From Synechococcaceae cyanobacterium RL_1_2 (GTDB lineage: Bacteria > Cyanobacteriota > Cyanobacteriia > Cyanobacteriales > JAAUPO01): 7,546 bases of DNA. Below the pieces are notes generated by a model. The model was given only the letters and a program-made list of their open reading frames with translations, did not search any database and was not told the origin of the DNA. Positions 1-6,300 of this stretch are shown here, piece by piece. The DNA is taken from contig JAAUPO010000100.1 in NCBI GenBank assembly GCA_012033095.1, forward strand, positions 1 through 7,546. The letters run 5' to 3'. Position 1 is the stretch's first letter. Each line of letters starts with the position of its first letter. The translations under genes and the position numbers were made by a program.

Positions 1-12
1 ATTACCTATATT

Positions 13-123
13 AGAACTTACGCACAAGCCCCCTAAATTCGCTAAATTTGGGGGACTTGTTTGAATGATTGTCCCCAAACATCGTGGTTCTTAGGACAGG
101 ATCGAAATTTTTGCGTAAGTCCT
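13..123. repeat. MITE-like element with 12-bp terminal inverted repeats
   Basis: The left end reads AGAACTTACGCA (13-24) and the right end, on the opposite strand, reads AGGACTTACGCA (112-123), so 11 of 12 bases match. The enclosed ~110 bp has no ORF and contains a strong internal palindrome (24-60). Short non-coding units with such ends are typical of miniature inverted-repeat elements in cyanobacteria, and ends of the ACTTACGCA kind also occur on cyanobacterial insertion sequences; that last point is from memory. No clear target-site duplication is visible beside either end, so the call is an old or degenerate element, or a dispersed repeat of other origin. Confidence 0.5.
24..60. repeat. 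Strong palindrome/hairpin inside the MITE-like element
   Basis: ACAAG (24-28) pairs with CTTGT (56-60), CCCCC (29-33) with GGGGG (50-54), and AAATT (35-39) with AATTT (45-49). This gives about 15 base pairs with single bulges at T34 and A55 and a 5-nt loop. There is no T-tract after it on either strand, so it fits a mobile-repeat palindrome better than an intrinsic terminator, although it could block read-through from the pepA side. Confidence 0.6.
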
Positions 124-167
124 GAAGTTTTCTAAGTTATTTTATTCAAGATCTTTAGCATTATATT

Positions 168-191
168 TTCTGGATATTTTCCGGGCCAGAA
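168..191 (-). terminator. pepA: Weak hairpin just after pepA
   Basis: TTCTGG (168-173) pairs with CCAGAA (186-191) across a 12-nt loop, beginning 7 nt beyond the pepA stop codon. The stem is only 6 bp and no U-run follows in the pepA direction. It is a candidate transcript end by position only. Confidence 0.25.
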
Positions 192-198
192 CGGTTAA

Positions 199-1677
199 TT
201 AGGCCTGGTCAAGTACCCAATGTACTAGGGTTGTTACCCCAAATCCCGTTGCCCCTGGAGCTGCTAAATTAGTACCTTTTTCCGTCCAGACCGTTCCCGC
301 CACATCTAAATGGGCCCAGGGGGTTTGTTGCACAAATTTTTGTAAAAATAGAGCAGCGGTAATCGCTCCCCCTCCCCTAGGCCCGGTATTTTTGAGATCG
401 GCGATCGTGGACTTGAGACCTTCAGCATAATTACTTTCTAAGGGCATTTGCCAGAACTTTTCCCCTGCGTTGGTGCTAGCTGTTTTTAAACTTTGGGCTA
501 AGTCGTCATTATTAGACCATAGGCCGGCAATATCTTCCCCTAGGGCAACTACACAGGCTCCGGTGAGGGTCGCTAAATCCACGATCGCGTCCACTTTTAA
601 TTTTTCAGCAAATACCAGGGCATCGGCCAGGGTTAAGCGGCCTTCCGCATCGGTGTTATTGATTTCAATGGTTAAACCGTTCGAAGCGGTTAAGATATCC
701 CCCGGCCGCATGGCTTTACCACTAATCATGTTTTCCGTAACCGCACTGATAAAGTGTACTTCCACCCCCTCTGGTTTGAGTTCCCCGATCGCTTTAGCTG
801 CCCCAAAGGTAGCCCCGGCTCCCCCCATATCGGTTTTCATCAGACCAATACTAGCCATGCTGGTTTTAATATTTAACCCCCCTGAATCAAAGGTTAAACC
901 TTTGCCGACGATCGCTAATTTTTTCTTGATCGCACCTTGGGGCCGATAGGTTAAGTGAATGAATTGGGGAGGAATATCCGTGGCTGCGGCAACGCCGAGA
1001 TAGGCCCCCATTCCCAACGCTTCACAGTCAGCTTGGTTTAAAATTTCCAACCCAAAGCCATACTCCTGGGCTAAGGTGGTGGCCATGGTGCCCATGGCCA
1101 TGGGATCGACGGAGTTGGCAGGGGCATTAACCAATTCCCGGGCCAAAATGACTCCTTTGGTTAAAGCTTGGGCCTGGGCAATGGCCTTTGCTTGGCCTTC
1201 TACTCCGATAATGTCAACATTTTCTAATAATGAAGCCTGGGGATTGGCCTCCGATTTAAACCGATCATCTTGATGTACAGCTAGCAACAAACCTTCCGCG
1301 ATCGCCGCCGTATGCTGAGGGGTCTCTAGGCCAGGGAACCACAAACCCAATTGCTTCACCCGTTCCATTAAACAAGACCGTCCCACCAAACCAGCCGCCT
1401 GCCTCAACGTGTTTGGGGTAGCTGCGGCTTGTGGCCCTAACCCCACTAGCATCAATTTCCGTATTGGACTGTTTCCCCCTAGGCGAGTAAACCCAGAGGT
1501 ATTCCCGTCCCCTCGAAAGGCCAGATCCGTGATCAATTCGGCGATGGCACCATTGAGTTTCTGATCGAGGGATGTCAGGGCCTCAGGTACATGGTCATTG
1601 TCTTGATGCCATAACCCAAGAGCAAGGGTTTCCCCTTCCCAATCCGCCCCAATTATCCCAATACCCTTAATTTCCAT
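199..1677 (-). CDS. pepA: Leucyl aminopeptidase (M17 family, PepA/LAP)
   Basis: This is a cytosolic two-metal aminopeptidase that removes N-terminal residues, preferentially Leu and similar, from peptides during protein turnover. The 492 residues match the usual M17 length. The N-terminal half is the variable, non-catalytic domain. The catalytic half starts around residue 170 with [10 protein letters not shown] (179-188). The M17 metal and active-site residues are all visible: K259 in VGKG, D264 in FDSGG, K271, D283 in KTDMGG, then the signature NTDAEGRL (341-348) with D343, E345 and R347. No signal peptide is seen. The ATG at 1677 has an AGGAGG-type ribosome binding site upstream and no better in-frame alternative. 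The gene is divergent from cphB. From memory, this arrangement and length match sll2001 of Synechocystis PCC 6803. Direct action on cyanophycin dipeptides is not shown, since those carry an isopeptide bond that M17 enzymes are not known to favour. Confidence 0.95.
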   Translation of the reverse strand: MEIKGIGIIGADWEGETLALGLWHQDNDHVPEALTSLDQKLNGAIAELITDLAFRGDGNTSGFTRLGGNSPIRKLMLVGLGPQAAATPNTLRQAAGLVGRSCLMERVKQLGLWFPGLETPQHTAAIAEGLLLAVHQDDRFKSEANPQASLLENVDIIGVEGQAKAIAQAQALTKGVILARELVNAPANSVDPMAMGTMATTLAQEYGFGLEILNQADCEALGMGAYLGVAAATDIPPQFIHLTYRPQGAIKKKLAIVGKGLTFDSGGLNIKTSMASIGLMKTDMGGAGATFGAAKAIGELKPEGVEVHFISAVTENMISGKAMRPGDILTASNGLTIEINNTDAEGRLTLADALVFAEKLKVDAIVDLATLTGACVVALGEDIAGLWSNNDDLAQSLKTASTNAGEKFWQMPLESNYAEGLKSTIADLKNTGPRGGGAITAALFLQKFVQQTPWAHLDVAGTVWTEKGTNLAAPGATGFGVTTLVHWVLDQA

Positions 1678-1691
1678 TAATTAACTTAAAG

Positions 1692-1698
1692 CCTCCTC
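1692..1698 (-). promoter_or_regulatory. pepA: Shine-Dalgarno sequence of pepA
   Basis: On the minus strand the sequence reads GAGGAGG, a near-perfect anti-16S complement. Fourteen nucleotides separate it from the ATG at 1677, somewhat longer than the usual 5-10. It supports that start because no other in-frame start lies nearer. Confidence 0.55.
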
Positions 1699-1752
1699 AG
1701 TGAGAAAAATATTTACTATCAAAATCGTTCGTTATACCTTTAATATGTAAGC

Positions 1753-1765
1753 TTGTATCATACAA
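1753..1765. promoter_or_regulatory. Short palindrome, possible operator
   Basis: TTGTAT-C-ATACAA is a perfect inverted repeat of two 6-bp arms around one base. It lies about 75 bp upstream of the pepA start, where an operator for pepA could sit. No regulator is recognised and it may be a chance palindrome. Confidence 0.3.
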
Positions 1766-1795
1766 AAAACCACAGAACCATCTTAATTATGGTGC

Positions 1796-1814
1796 TTTAG
1801 ACCCTTAGTCTAAA
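1796..1814. promoter_or_regulatory. 19-bp inverted repeat, possible operator
   Basis: TTTAGAC (1796-1802) and GTCTAAA (1808-1814) are perfect 7-bp arms around a 5-bp spacer. The spacing is typical of a dimeric helix-turn-helix binding site. It is about 120 bp upstream of pepA and over 320 bp upstream of cphB. No known consensus is recognised. Confidence 0.35.
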
Positions 1815-2136
1815 ACTGGGTTTTGTCTTGGAATTTTTCGCTAACAACTTTTAGGGAAAATTTTCAACCTCAGCCCTTTATTCCTTGGACATCGCTCTAA
1901 CTATAGGTTTATCCTGATGAACCATTTCCTCCTTCTAACAAAATTCCCTCGAATTAGGGACGCAATTAAAGGAATTCTTCAGAAAACTTAGATTGTTAGT
2001 AGCTACTGCCCGCTAACTACCGGAGTTACCTCGCCATCACCGCTTGATCACTCCACCCCATCAAGTCATTTAGTATTGATTGCCATCAGACAAACCAACC
2101 ATGACAGGAACCATACAACCCGAGCCATCTTCATCC

Positions 2137-2865
2137 ATGCTTTCGTCTCAAAATAAGGGCATTATGATCATTGGAGGCGCGGAAGATAAAGTCCATGGAA
2201 GGGAAATTCTCCATACCTTTTTTAACCGTTCCGGCGGTACTGAAGCCGCCATTGCTATCATTCCCTGTGCTTCTAGGGAACCGACCCTCATCGGCGATCG
2301 CTACGAACGCATTTTTAGAGAAATGGGGGCTCCCAATATTTATCTCCTTGACGTTAGGGATCGGGCCAATGGCGAAGATCCCCGTTATCTCGAATGGGCC
2401 AAGGAATGTACTGGGGTCTTCATGACCGGTGGGGATCAATTACGCCTGTGTGGCCTATTGGCCGATACCCCCCTCATGCAATTAATTTTGCAACGGGTTC
2501 ATAATGGAGAAATTGCGATCGCAGGCACCAGTGCCGGAGCCGCTGTGATGGGTCATCATATGATTGCCGGCGGTGGTAGTGGGGAATCCCCTAACCGCAG
2601 TTTAGTGGACATGGCCATAGGATTTGGCATTGTTCCCGAAATTTTAGTAGATCAACATTTCTATAACCGTAACCGCCTAGCTCGTCTATTTAGTGCCATC
2701 TCCTACCACCCCGAATTATTAGCCCTCGGGATTGATGAAGATACCTGCGCTATTTTTGAACGGGATGGCTGGATTAATATCATGGCAAAGGAGCCGTTAC
2801 TATCCTGGATATGCGGGCCCTCTCCAATGACATCAGTGACACCATTGACACCACTGCCCCCATAA
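2137..2865 (+). CDS. cphB: Cyanophycinase (peptidase S51), frameshifted near its 3' end
   Basis: Cyanophycinase is a cytosolic serine exopeptidase that degrades cyanophycin to beta-Asp-Arg dipeptides. Starting at ATG 2137, the nucleophile is S132 in GTSAGAA, the histidine is H174 in VDQHFYNRNR and the acid is E201 in GIDEDTC. These are the numbers known for the Synechocystis 6803 enzyme, which is why I prefer this start over ATG 2101 (12 residues longer) or TTG 2080 (19 longer); none has a clear ribosome binding site. The GGAEDK N-terminus and the MTGGDQLRLCG substrate region are also present. After K218 (codon 2788-2790) the frame reads 24 unrelated, Pro-rich residues to a stop at 2863-2865, giving 242 residues. 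The expected C-terminus continues in the -1 frame to 2954, which would give about 272 residues against 271 in Synechocystis. Either the gene is broken or the assembly lacks one base. cphA lies downstream on the same strand. Confidence 0.9.
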   Translation: MLSSQNKGIMIIGGAEDKVHGREILHTFFNRSGGTEAAIAIIPCASREPTLIGDRYERIFREMGAPNIYLLDVRDRANGEDPRYLEWAKECTGVFMTGGDQLRLCGLLADTPLMQLILQRVHNGEIAIAGTSAGAAVMGHHMIAGGGSGESPNRSLVDMAIGFGIVPEILVDQHFYNRNRLARLFSAISYHPELLALGIDEDTCAIFERDGWINIMAKEPLLSWICGPSPMTSVTPLTPLPP

Positions 2866-2954
2866 GTTTACACAACATGAAAATCCATGTTTTGACCCAT
2901 GGAGATCGTTATCACCTCACCAAACATCAAGCGGTGGCCACCAGTGCGCCCTAA
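2790..2954 (+). pseudogene. cphB: Out-of-frame C-terminal segment of cphB
   Basis: The -1 frame from 2790 encodes 54 residues beginning GAVTILDMRALSND and containing APISLHNMKIHVLTHGDRYH, ending at TAA 2952-2954. From memory this matches, without gaps, the Synechocystis CphB C-terminus (GTVSFVDARDMS ... APLSLHNLRLNILVHGEVYH). It is therefore the true end of the gene above, displaced by loss of one base. The simplest repair is a third G at 2784-2785, which would read Met-Gly-Lys-Gly where Synechocystis has Ile-Gly-Gln-Gly. The segment shows no extra stop or further decay, so the shift is recent or artefactual. Confidence 0.88.
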
Positions 2955-2986
2955 CTGTGGCCCCAAATGTCCATAGTGAACAGTTA
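2952..2986. repeat. Inverted repeat starting at the restored cphB stop
   Basis: TAACTGT (2952-2958) and ACAGTTA (2980-2986) are perfect 7-bp arms with a 21-nt spacer. The left arm begins on the TAA of the restored cphB frame. There is no T-run after it. It could be a transcript-processing or attenuation hairpin between cphB and cphA, or an operator; function unknown. Confidence 0.35.
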
Positions 2987-3006
2987 TGCCCCAATGCCAT
3001 AGGGCA
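2987..3006. repeat. Second short hairpin in the cphB-cphA gap
   Basis: TGCCC (2987-2991) pairs with GGGCA (3002-3006) over a 10-nt loop, directly abutting the inverted repeat at 2952-2986. It is a weak stem. The remaining ~50 nt before cphA are pyrimidine-rich, with no evident ribosome binding site or NtcA-type site. Confidence 0.3.
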
Positions 3007-3059
3007 AACTCACTTGGATTACCCCATACCCCCTTCTTGACTTTCTCGATCCCTACTCT

Positions 3060-5693
3060 ATGAAAATCCTCAAAACATCAACCCTTAGGGGCCCCAATTA
3101 CTGGAGCATTCGCAGACCGAAACTAATTTTAATCCGTTTAGACTTAGAAGATCTAGCGGAAAAATTCTCCAATGAAATTCCAGGATTTTATGAAGGTTTA
3201 TCCCAGACTCTCCCTAGTTTAGTGGAACATTACTGTTCGAGGGATCACCGAGGAGGCTTTTTTGAACGGGTCAAAGAAGGAACTTTAATGGGACATATCA
3301 TTGAACATGTGGCCCTAGAACTCCAGGAACTCGCCGGGATGCCCGTGGGTTTTGGTCGTACCCGTTCTACGTCTGAGTTTGGCGTTTATAATGTTGTTTT
3401 CGAATACATCGATGAACAAGCGGGGCGTTATGCCGGTCGAGCGGCGATCCGTTTGTGCCAATCCATTATTGAAACTGGTTCCTACCCAGAAGAAGAATTA
3501 GCCCAGGACATTGCAGATTTAGCAGATCTCAAAGCTAATGGAGCCCTAGGCCCTAGCACCGAAACCATCATTAAGGAAGCTGAAGCCCGTAATATTCCTT
3601 GGTCTTTGCTGAGTGCCAGAGCGATGGTTCAGTTGGGATATGGGGTCAATCAACGACGGATTCAAGCCACCTTAACCCAAAACTCCGGTATCCTAGGGGT
3701 TGAGCTAGCCTGCGATAAGGAAGGCACGAAAACCATTCTGCGCAATGCGGGGGTTCCTGTTCCTAGGGGGACGGTCATTCAATATCTAGAGGATTTGGAG
3801 AGTGGCATTACTGAGGTGGGTGGCTTTCCCATTGTCATTAAACCCCTAGATGGTAACCATGGCCGGGGGATCACCATCGATATTAATAGTTGGGTAGAAG
3901 CAGAGGAAGCCTATGATTTGGCCAGTGCAGCATCTAAAACTAAATCGGTAATTATAGAACGTTACTATAGCGGCAATGATCACCGCATCTTAGTGGTTAA
4001 TGGCAAGTTAGTGGCAGTGGCGGAAAGGATTCCAGCCCATGTCATTGGGGATGGCCGCTCTACTATTGAAGAATTGATTGAAGATACGAACAACCACCCC
4101 GATCGCGGTGATGGCCATGACAATGTACTAACCAAAATTATCATTGATCGCACCGCCAGCGTAGTACTCCAACGGCAGGGATTTAGCCTGGGTACCATTT
4201 TAGAAAAAGGGGAAATGGCTTACCTCCGGGCCACGGCAAATTTAAGCACCGGCGGCATTGCCATAGATCGTACCGATGAAATTCACCCCGAAAATATATG
4301 GATTGCAGAACGGGTATCGAAGCTGATTGGTTTAGATATTGCCGGGATCGATGTGGTTACCAAGGATATTTCTAAACCCCTTAAAGAGGTGGATGGGGTA
4401 ATTGTGGAAGTAAACGCCGCCCCTGGTTTTAGGATGCACGCCGCCCCTAGTCGTGGTTTACCTCGTAATGTGGGGGCACCGGTCTTGGATATGCTCTATG
4501 CCAATACCCCCAGTCCCCGTATTCCCATCATCGCCATTACTGGCACTAACGGTAAAACCACCACCACCCGCTTAACGGCCCATATCTATCGCCAAACAGG
4601 TCAGGTAGTAGGATATACCACCACCGATGGGATCTATCTTGGAGAATATTTGGTGGAAAAAGGGGATAATACCGGCCCATTGAGTGCAGGGGTGATTTTA
4701 CAAGATCCCACCGTAGAAGTAGCGGTGTTGGAATGTGCGAGAGGGGGCATTCTGCGATCGGGCTTAGCTTTTGATTCCTGTGACGTAGGGATTGTCTTGA
4801 ATGTAGCCGCCGATCACTTGGGTTTAGGGGATATTGACACGATCGAGCAGATGGCCAAAGTTAAAGCGGTGGTGGCTGAAACCGTAGCTCCCAAAGGCCA
4901 TGCCGTGCTTAACGCAGATGATCCTCTGGTGGCAGCGATGGCGGCTAATGTGCGGGGCCGGGTGGCTTACTTCTCCATGGATCCCAATAACGAATTAATT
5001 CGCGAACATCTGCGCCGGGATGGGTTAGTGGCTATCTATGAAAATGAGTATTTATCCATCATTGAAGGGGAATGGAATCTGAAAATTGAAAAAGCAGAAA
5101 ATATTCCCATCACCATGGCAGGAAAAGCTCCTTTTATGATCGCCAATGCCCTTGCTGCTAGTTTGGCAGCCTTTGCCCAGGGGGTAGATATTGAATTAAT
5201 TCGCCAAGGGGTAAGAACCTTTAAGCCTTCGGTGGCCCAAACCCCAGGCCGGATGAATTTGTTTAAATTCGATGGCTATAATGCCCTAGTGGATTATGCC
5301 CATAACCCTGCTGGCTACCGAGCGGTGGGGGATTTTGTAAAAAATTGGGATGGGGCAAAAATCGGTGTAGTTGGTGGCCCTGGCGATCGCCGCAACGAAG
5401 ATCTCATTGAATTAGGGCAATTGGCGGCAAGTACTTTTGATTACATCATTGTGAAAGAAGACGATGATAAGCGCGGCCGGGAACACGGCGAAGTAGCGGA
5501 TCTTATCGTTCAAGGGATCAATGAAGTTAACTCCAATGTTCCTATGGAAGTGATGCTAGATGAAGTTAAAGCCATTAACCATGGTTTAGACGAAGCTAAA
5601 AGTCGGGGCAATAATGCTTTAATGGTGGTTTTCCCTGAAAGTGTTACCAAAGCGATCGAGTTAATTGAAGCTAGTGGTACACCCCAAGAGTAA
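3060..5693 (+). CDS. cphA: Cyanophycin synthetase (CphA1)
   Basis: CphA polymerises cyanophycin: with ATP it adds Asp to the backbone, then Arg to the Asp side chain by an isopeptide bond. The 877 residues are full length (about 873 in Synechocystis). The start MKILKTSTLRGPNYWS is the conserved family N-terminus. Three parts are visible. The N domain (about 1-160) carries HIIEH at 79-83; published work on Synechocystis CphA1 describes a metallopeptidase-like centre here, including E82, that makes primers. The ATP-grasp domain (about 161-485), for Asp addition, has KPLDGNHGRG at 261-270 and the metal-binding EVNAAPGFRMH from E450. The Mur-ligase-like domain (about 490-877), for Arg addition, has the P-loop GTNGKTTTT (495-503), DYAHNPAGY (745-753) and GGPGDRR (772-778). 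All key motifs are intact, so the enzyme should be active. No ribosome binding site is evident, which is common in cyanobacteria. It lies 105 bp after the restored cphB stop; co-transcription is possible. Confidence 0.97.
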   Translation: MKILKTSTLRGPNYWSIRRPKLILIRLDLEDLAEKFSNEIPGFYEGLSQTLPSLVEHYCSRDHRGGFFERVKEGTLMGHIIEHVALELQELAGMPVGFGRTRSTSEFGVYNVVFEYIDEQAGRYAGRAAIRLCQSIIETGSYPEEELAQDIADLADLKANGALGPSTETIIKEAEARNIPWSLLSARAMVQLGYGVNQRRIQATLTQNSGILGVELACDKEGTKTILRNAGVPVPRGTVIQYLEDLESGITEVGGFPIVIKPLDGNHGRGITIDINSWVEAEEAYDLASAASKTKSVIIERYYSGNDHRILVVNGKLVAVAERIPAHVIGDGRSTIEELIEDTNNHPDRGDGHDNVLTKIIIDRTASVVLQRQGFSLGTILEKGEMAYLRATANLSTGGIAIDRTDEIHPENIWIAERVSKLIGLDIAGIDVVTKDISKPLKEVDGVIVEVNAAPGFRMHAAPSRGLPRNVGAPVLDMLYANTPSPRIPIIAITGTNGKTTTTRLTAHIYRQTGQVVGYTTTDGIYLGEYLVEKGDNTGPLSAGVILQDPTVEVAVLECARGGILRSGLAFDSCDVGIVLNVAADHLGLGDIDTIEQMAKVKAVVAETVAPKGHAVLNADDPLVAAMAANVRGRVAYFSMDPNNELIREHLRRDGLVAIYENEYLSIIEGEWNLKIEKAENIPITMAGKAPFMIANALAASLAAFAQGVDIELIRQGVRTFKPSVAQTPGRMNLFKFDGYNALVDYAHNPAGYRAVGDFVKNWDGAKIGVVGGPGDRRNEDLIELGQLAASTFDYIIVKEDDDKRGREHGEVADLIVQGINEVNSNVPMEVMLDEVKAINHGLDEAKSRGNNALMVVFPESVTKAIELIEASGTPQE

Positions 5694-5704
5694 CTACAAA
5701 CGGC

Positions 5705-5731
5705 AAAACCAGAGTAACAAAACCAGAGTAA
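5705..5731 (+). repeat. Tandem 14-bp direct duplication after cphA
   Basis: AAAACCAGAGTAA occurs at 5705-5717 and again at 5719-5731, separated by one C, giving a period of 14 bp. It begins 11 bp after the cphA stop and runs into the terminator stem. It looks like a simple slippage duplication. Confidence 0.7.
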
Positions 5732-5754
5732 AAAGGCTGTTCTTCGCAGCCTTT
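5732..5754 (+). terminator. cphA: Probable cphA transcription terminator
   Basis: AAAGGCTG (5732-5739) pairs perfectly with CAGCCTTT (5747-5754) over a 7-nt loop, about 40 nt after the cphA stop. A T-rich but broken tail (AATATTCTTT) follows. A-rich bases precede the stem, so it could also work weakly on the other strand for convergent transcription. Confidence 0.7.
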
Positions 5755-5890
5755 AATATTCTTTGATTAATATGGATTGATAGGTAGTCCGATACAAGTC
5801 CGGATCAGTAAGGTTGAACCGATTGAGCAGCAATTATCCCAGTGCTAAATATCCTTACAGCTTTAGCACGACCGATTAATATTCTTTGAT
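5753..5890. repeat. Pair of 15-bp direct repeats enclosing 108 bp
   Basis: TTAATATTCTTTGAT is found exactly at 5753-5767 and again at 5876-5890. The first copy forms the tail of the cphA terminator. The 108 bp between them is non-coding and ends with the hairpin at 5842-5869. An exact 15-bp repeat at this distance is unlikely by chance. It could be a duplication, or a target-site duplication left by a small inserted element. Confidence 0.6.
5842..5869. repeat. Hairpin within the repeat-flanked segment
   Basis: GTGCTAAA (5842-5849) pairs perfectly with TTTAGCAC (5862-5869) across a 12-nt loop. It lies just before the second 15-bp repeat, whose T-rich sequence follows the stem on the plus strand. 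Hairpin plus repeat therefore copies the terminator-plus-tail layout at 5732-5767. Confidence 0.45.
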
Positions 5891-6280
5891 ATTAGAGTCC
5901 CAAGTAAGTAATGTTATAGTCTTTTTGAATAATTACGGGAAATAAATAGACCTAGAATTAGCCTATAGTAAGGAACAAAAATCTCCATAATAAATCAAAT
6001 TAACTATATTCTCTTAAAAGGAGACAACAGGCATCAAAACCTTGTATAACAACAACTGTAGTATTTGATTTGTGTTGAGAATGAAGATGGAATATTGTCC
6101 TCACAATTATTTGACTAAGGAAAAATAAGCCTTTCCAAGGATTTTGCCATTGATGCGGAAGTCATTATGTAGAAAAAGCCGTTGTATTGTTCTGAGAATT
6201 CAATCGCTGAAACCGTTGTTATATAAACGATAGAAGTAGCTTGTCCCCCTCTAAGCTATATTCTACATTGCAGATTTGGT

Positions 6281-6300
6281 AGGAGATTGCTATGAACTAA
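6281..6300 (+). other. Start-stop mini-ORF with a good ribosome binding site
   Basis: AGGAG (6281-6285) stands 6 nt before ATG (6292-6294), which is followed by a single AAC codon and the stop TAA (6298-6300). The initiation signal is better than that of any larger gene here, yet only Met-Asn is encoded. The 12-bp hairpin at 6299-6338 starts on the stop codon. It may be the leftover start of a deleted gene, or coincidence. Confidence 0.3.

Larger units (their letters stand above)
1678..2136. other. Divergent intergenic region between pepA and cphB
   Basis: About 460 bp is AT-rich near pepA and more mixed near cphB, with no credible gene. It must hold the promoters for both genes, but I cannot find a -35/-10 pair with good spacing on either strand. 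TAGTAT (2071-2076) could be a -10 for cphB, but its only -35-like partner, TTGATC (2044-2049), is 21 nt away. No exact GTA-N8-TAC NtcA site is present: I checked all four GTA occurrences, and the site is symmetric so both strands are covered. Several short inverted repeats occur: 1753-1765, 1796-1814, TAACT/AGTTA at 2014-2028, and CTTGAT/ATCAAG at 2043-2065. Confidence 0.7.

Noticed and set aside
470..1273. Plus-strand open frames at 470-949 and 1076-1273
   Set aside because: Both lie antisense inside pepA, have low-complexity composition and no family resemblance; they are shadows of the real gene.
1917..1991. 24-codon plus-strand ORF (MNHFLLLTKF...)
   Set aside because: It has no ribosome binding site and no family resemblance, and is short enough to be chance in AT-rich DNA.
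2131..2439. Minus-strand frame 2131-2439 and plus-strand frame 2171-2425
   Set aside because: Both overlap the conserved cphB coding sequence in other frames and resemble nothing known.
2787..2954. Reinitiation at ATG 2811 using AAAGGAG at 2787-2793 to make a separate C-terminal CphB peptide
   Set aside because: The spacing of 17 nt is too long, and a fragment of about 47 residues lacking the active site has no obvious use; a simple frameshift explains the data.
1678..3059. NtcA binding site controlling the cyanophycin genes
   Set aside because: It was sought because cyanophycin is a nitrogen store, but no exact GTA-N8-TAC occurs in 1678-2136 or 2955-3059.
3980..4198. Minus-strand 72-codon frame inside cphA
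   Set aside because: It is antisense to the conserved ATP-grasp region, with no recognisable protein.
5768..5875. tRNA or tRNA-like gene in the repeat-flanked segment
   Set aside because: GGTTGAACC looks like a T-arm at first, but there is no acceptor stem, anticodon arm or matching TTCGA loop in register.
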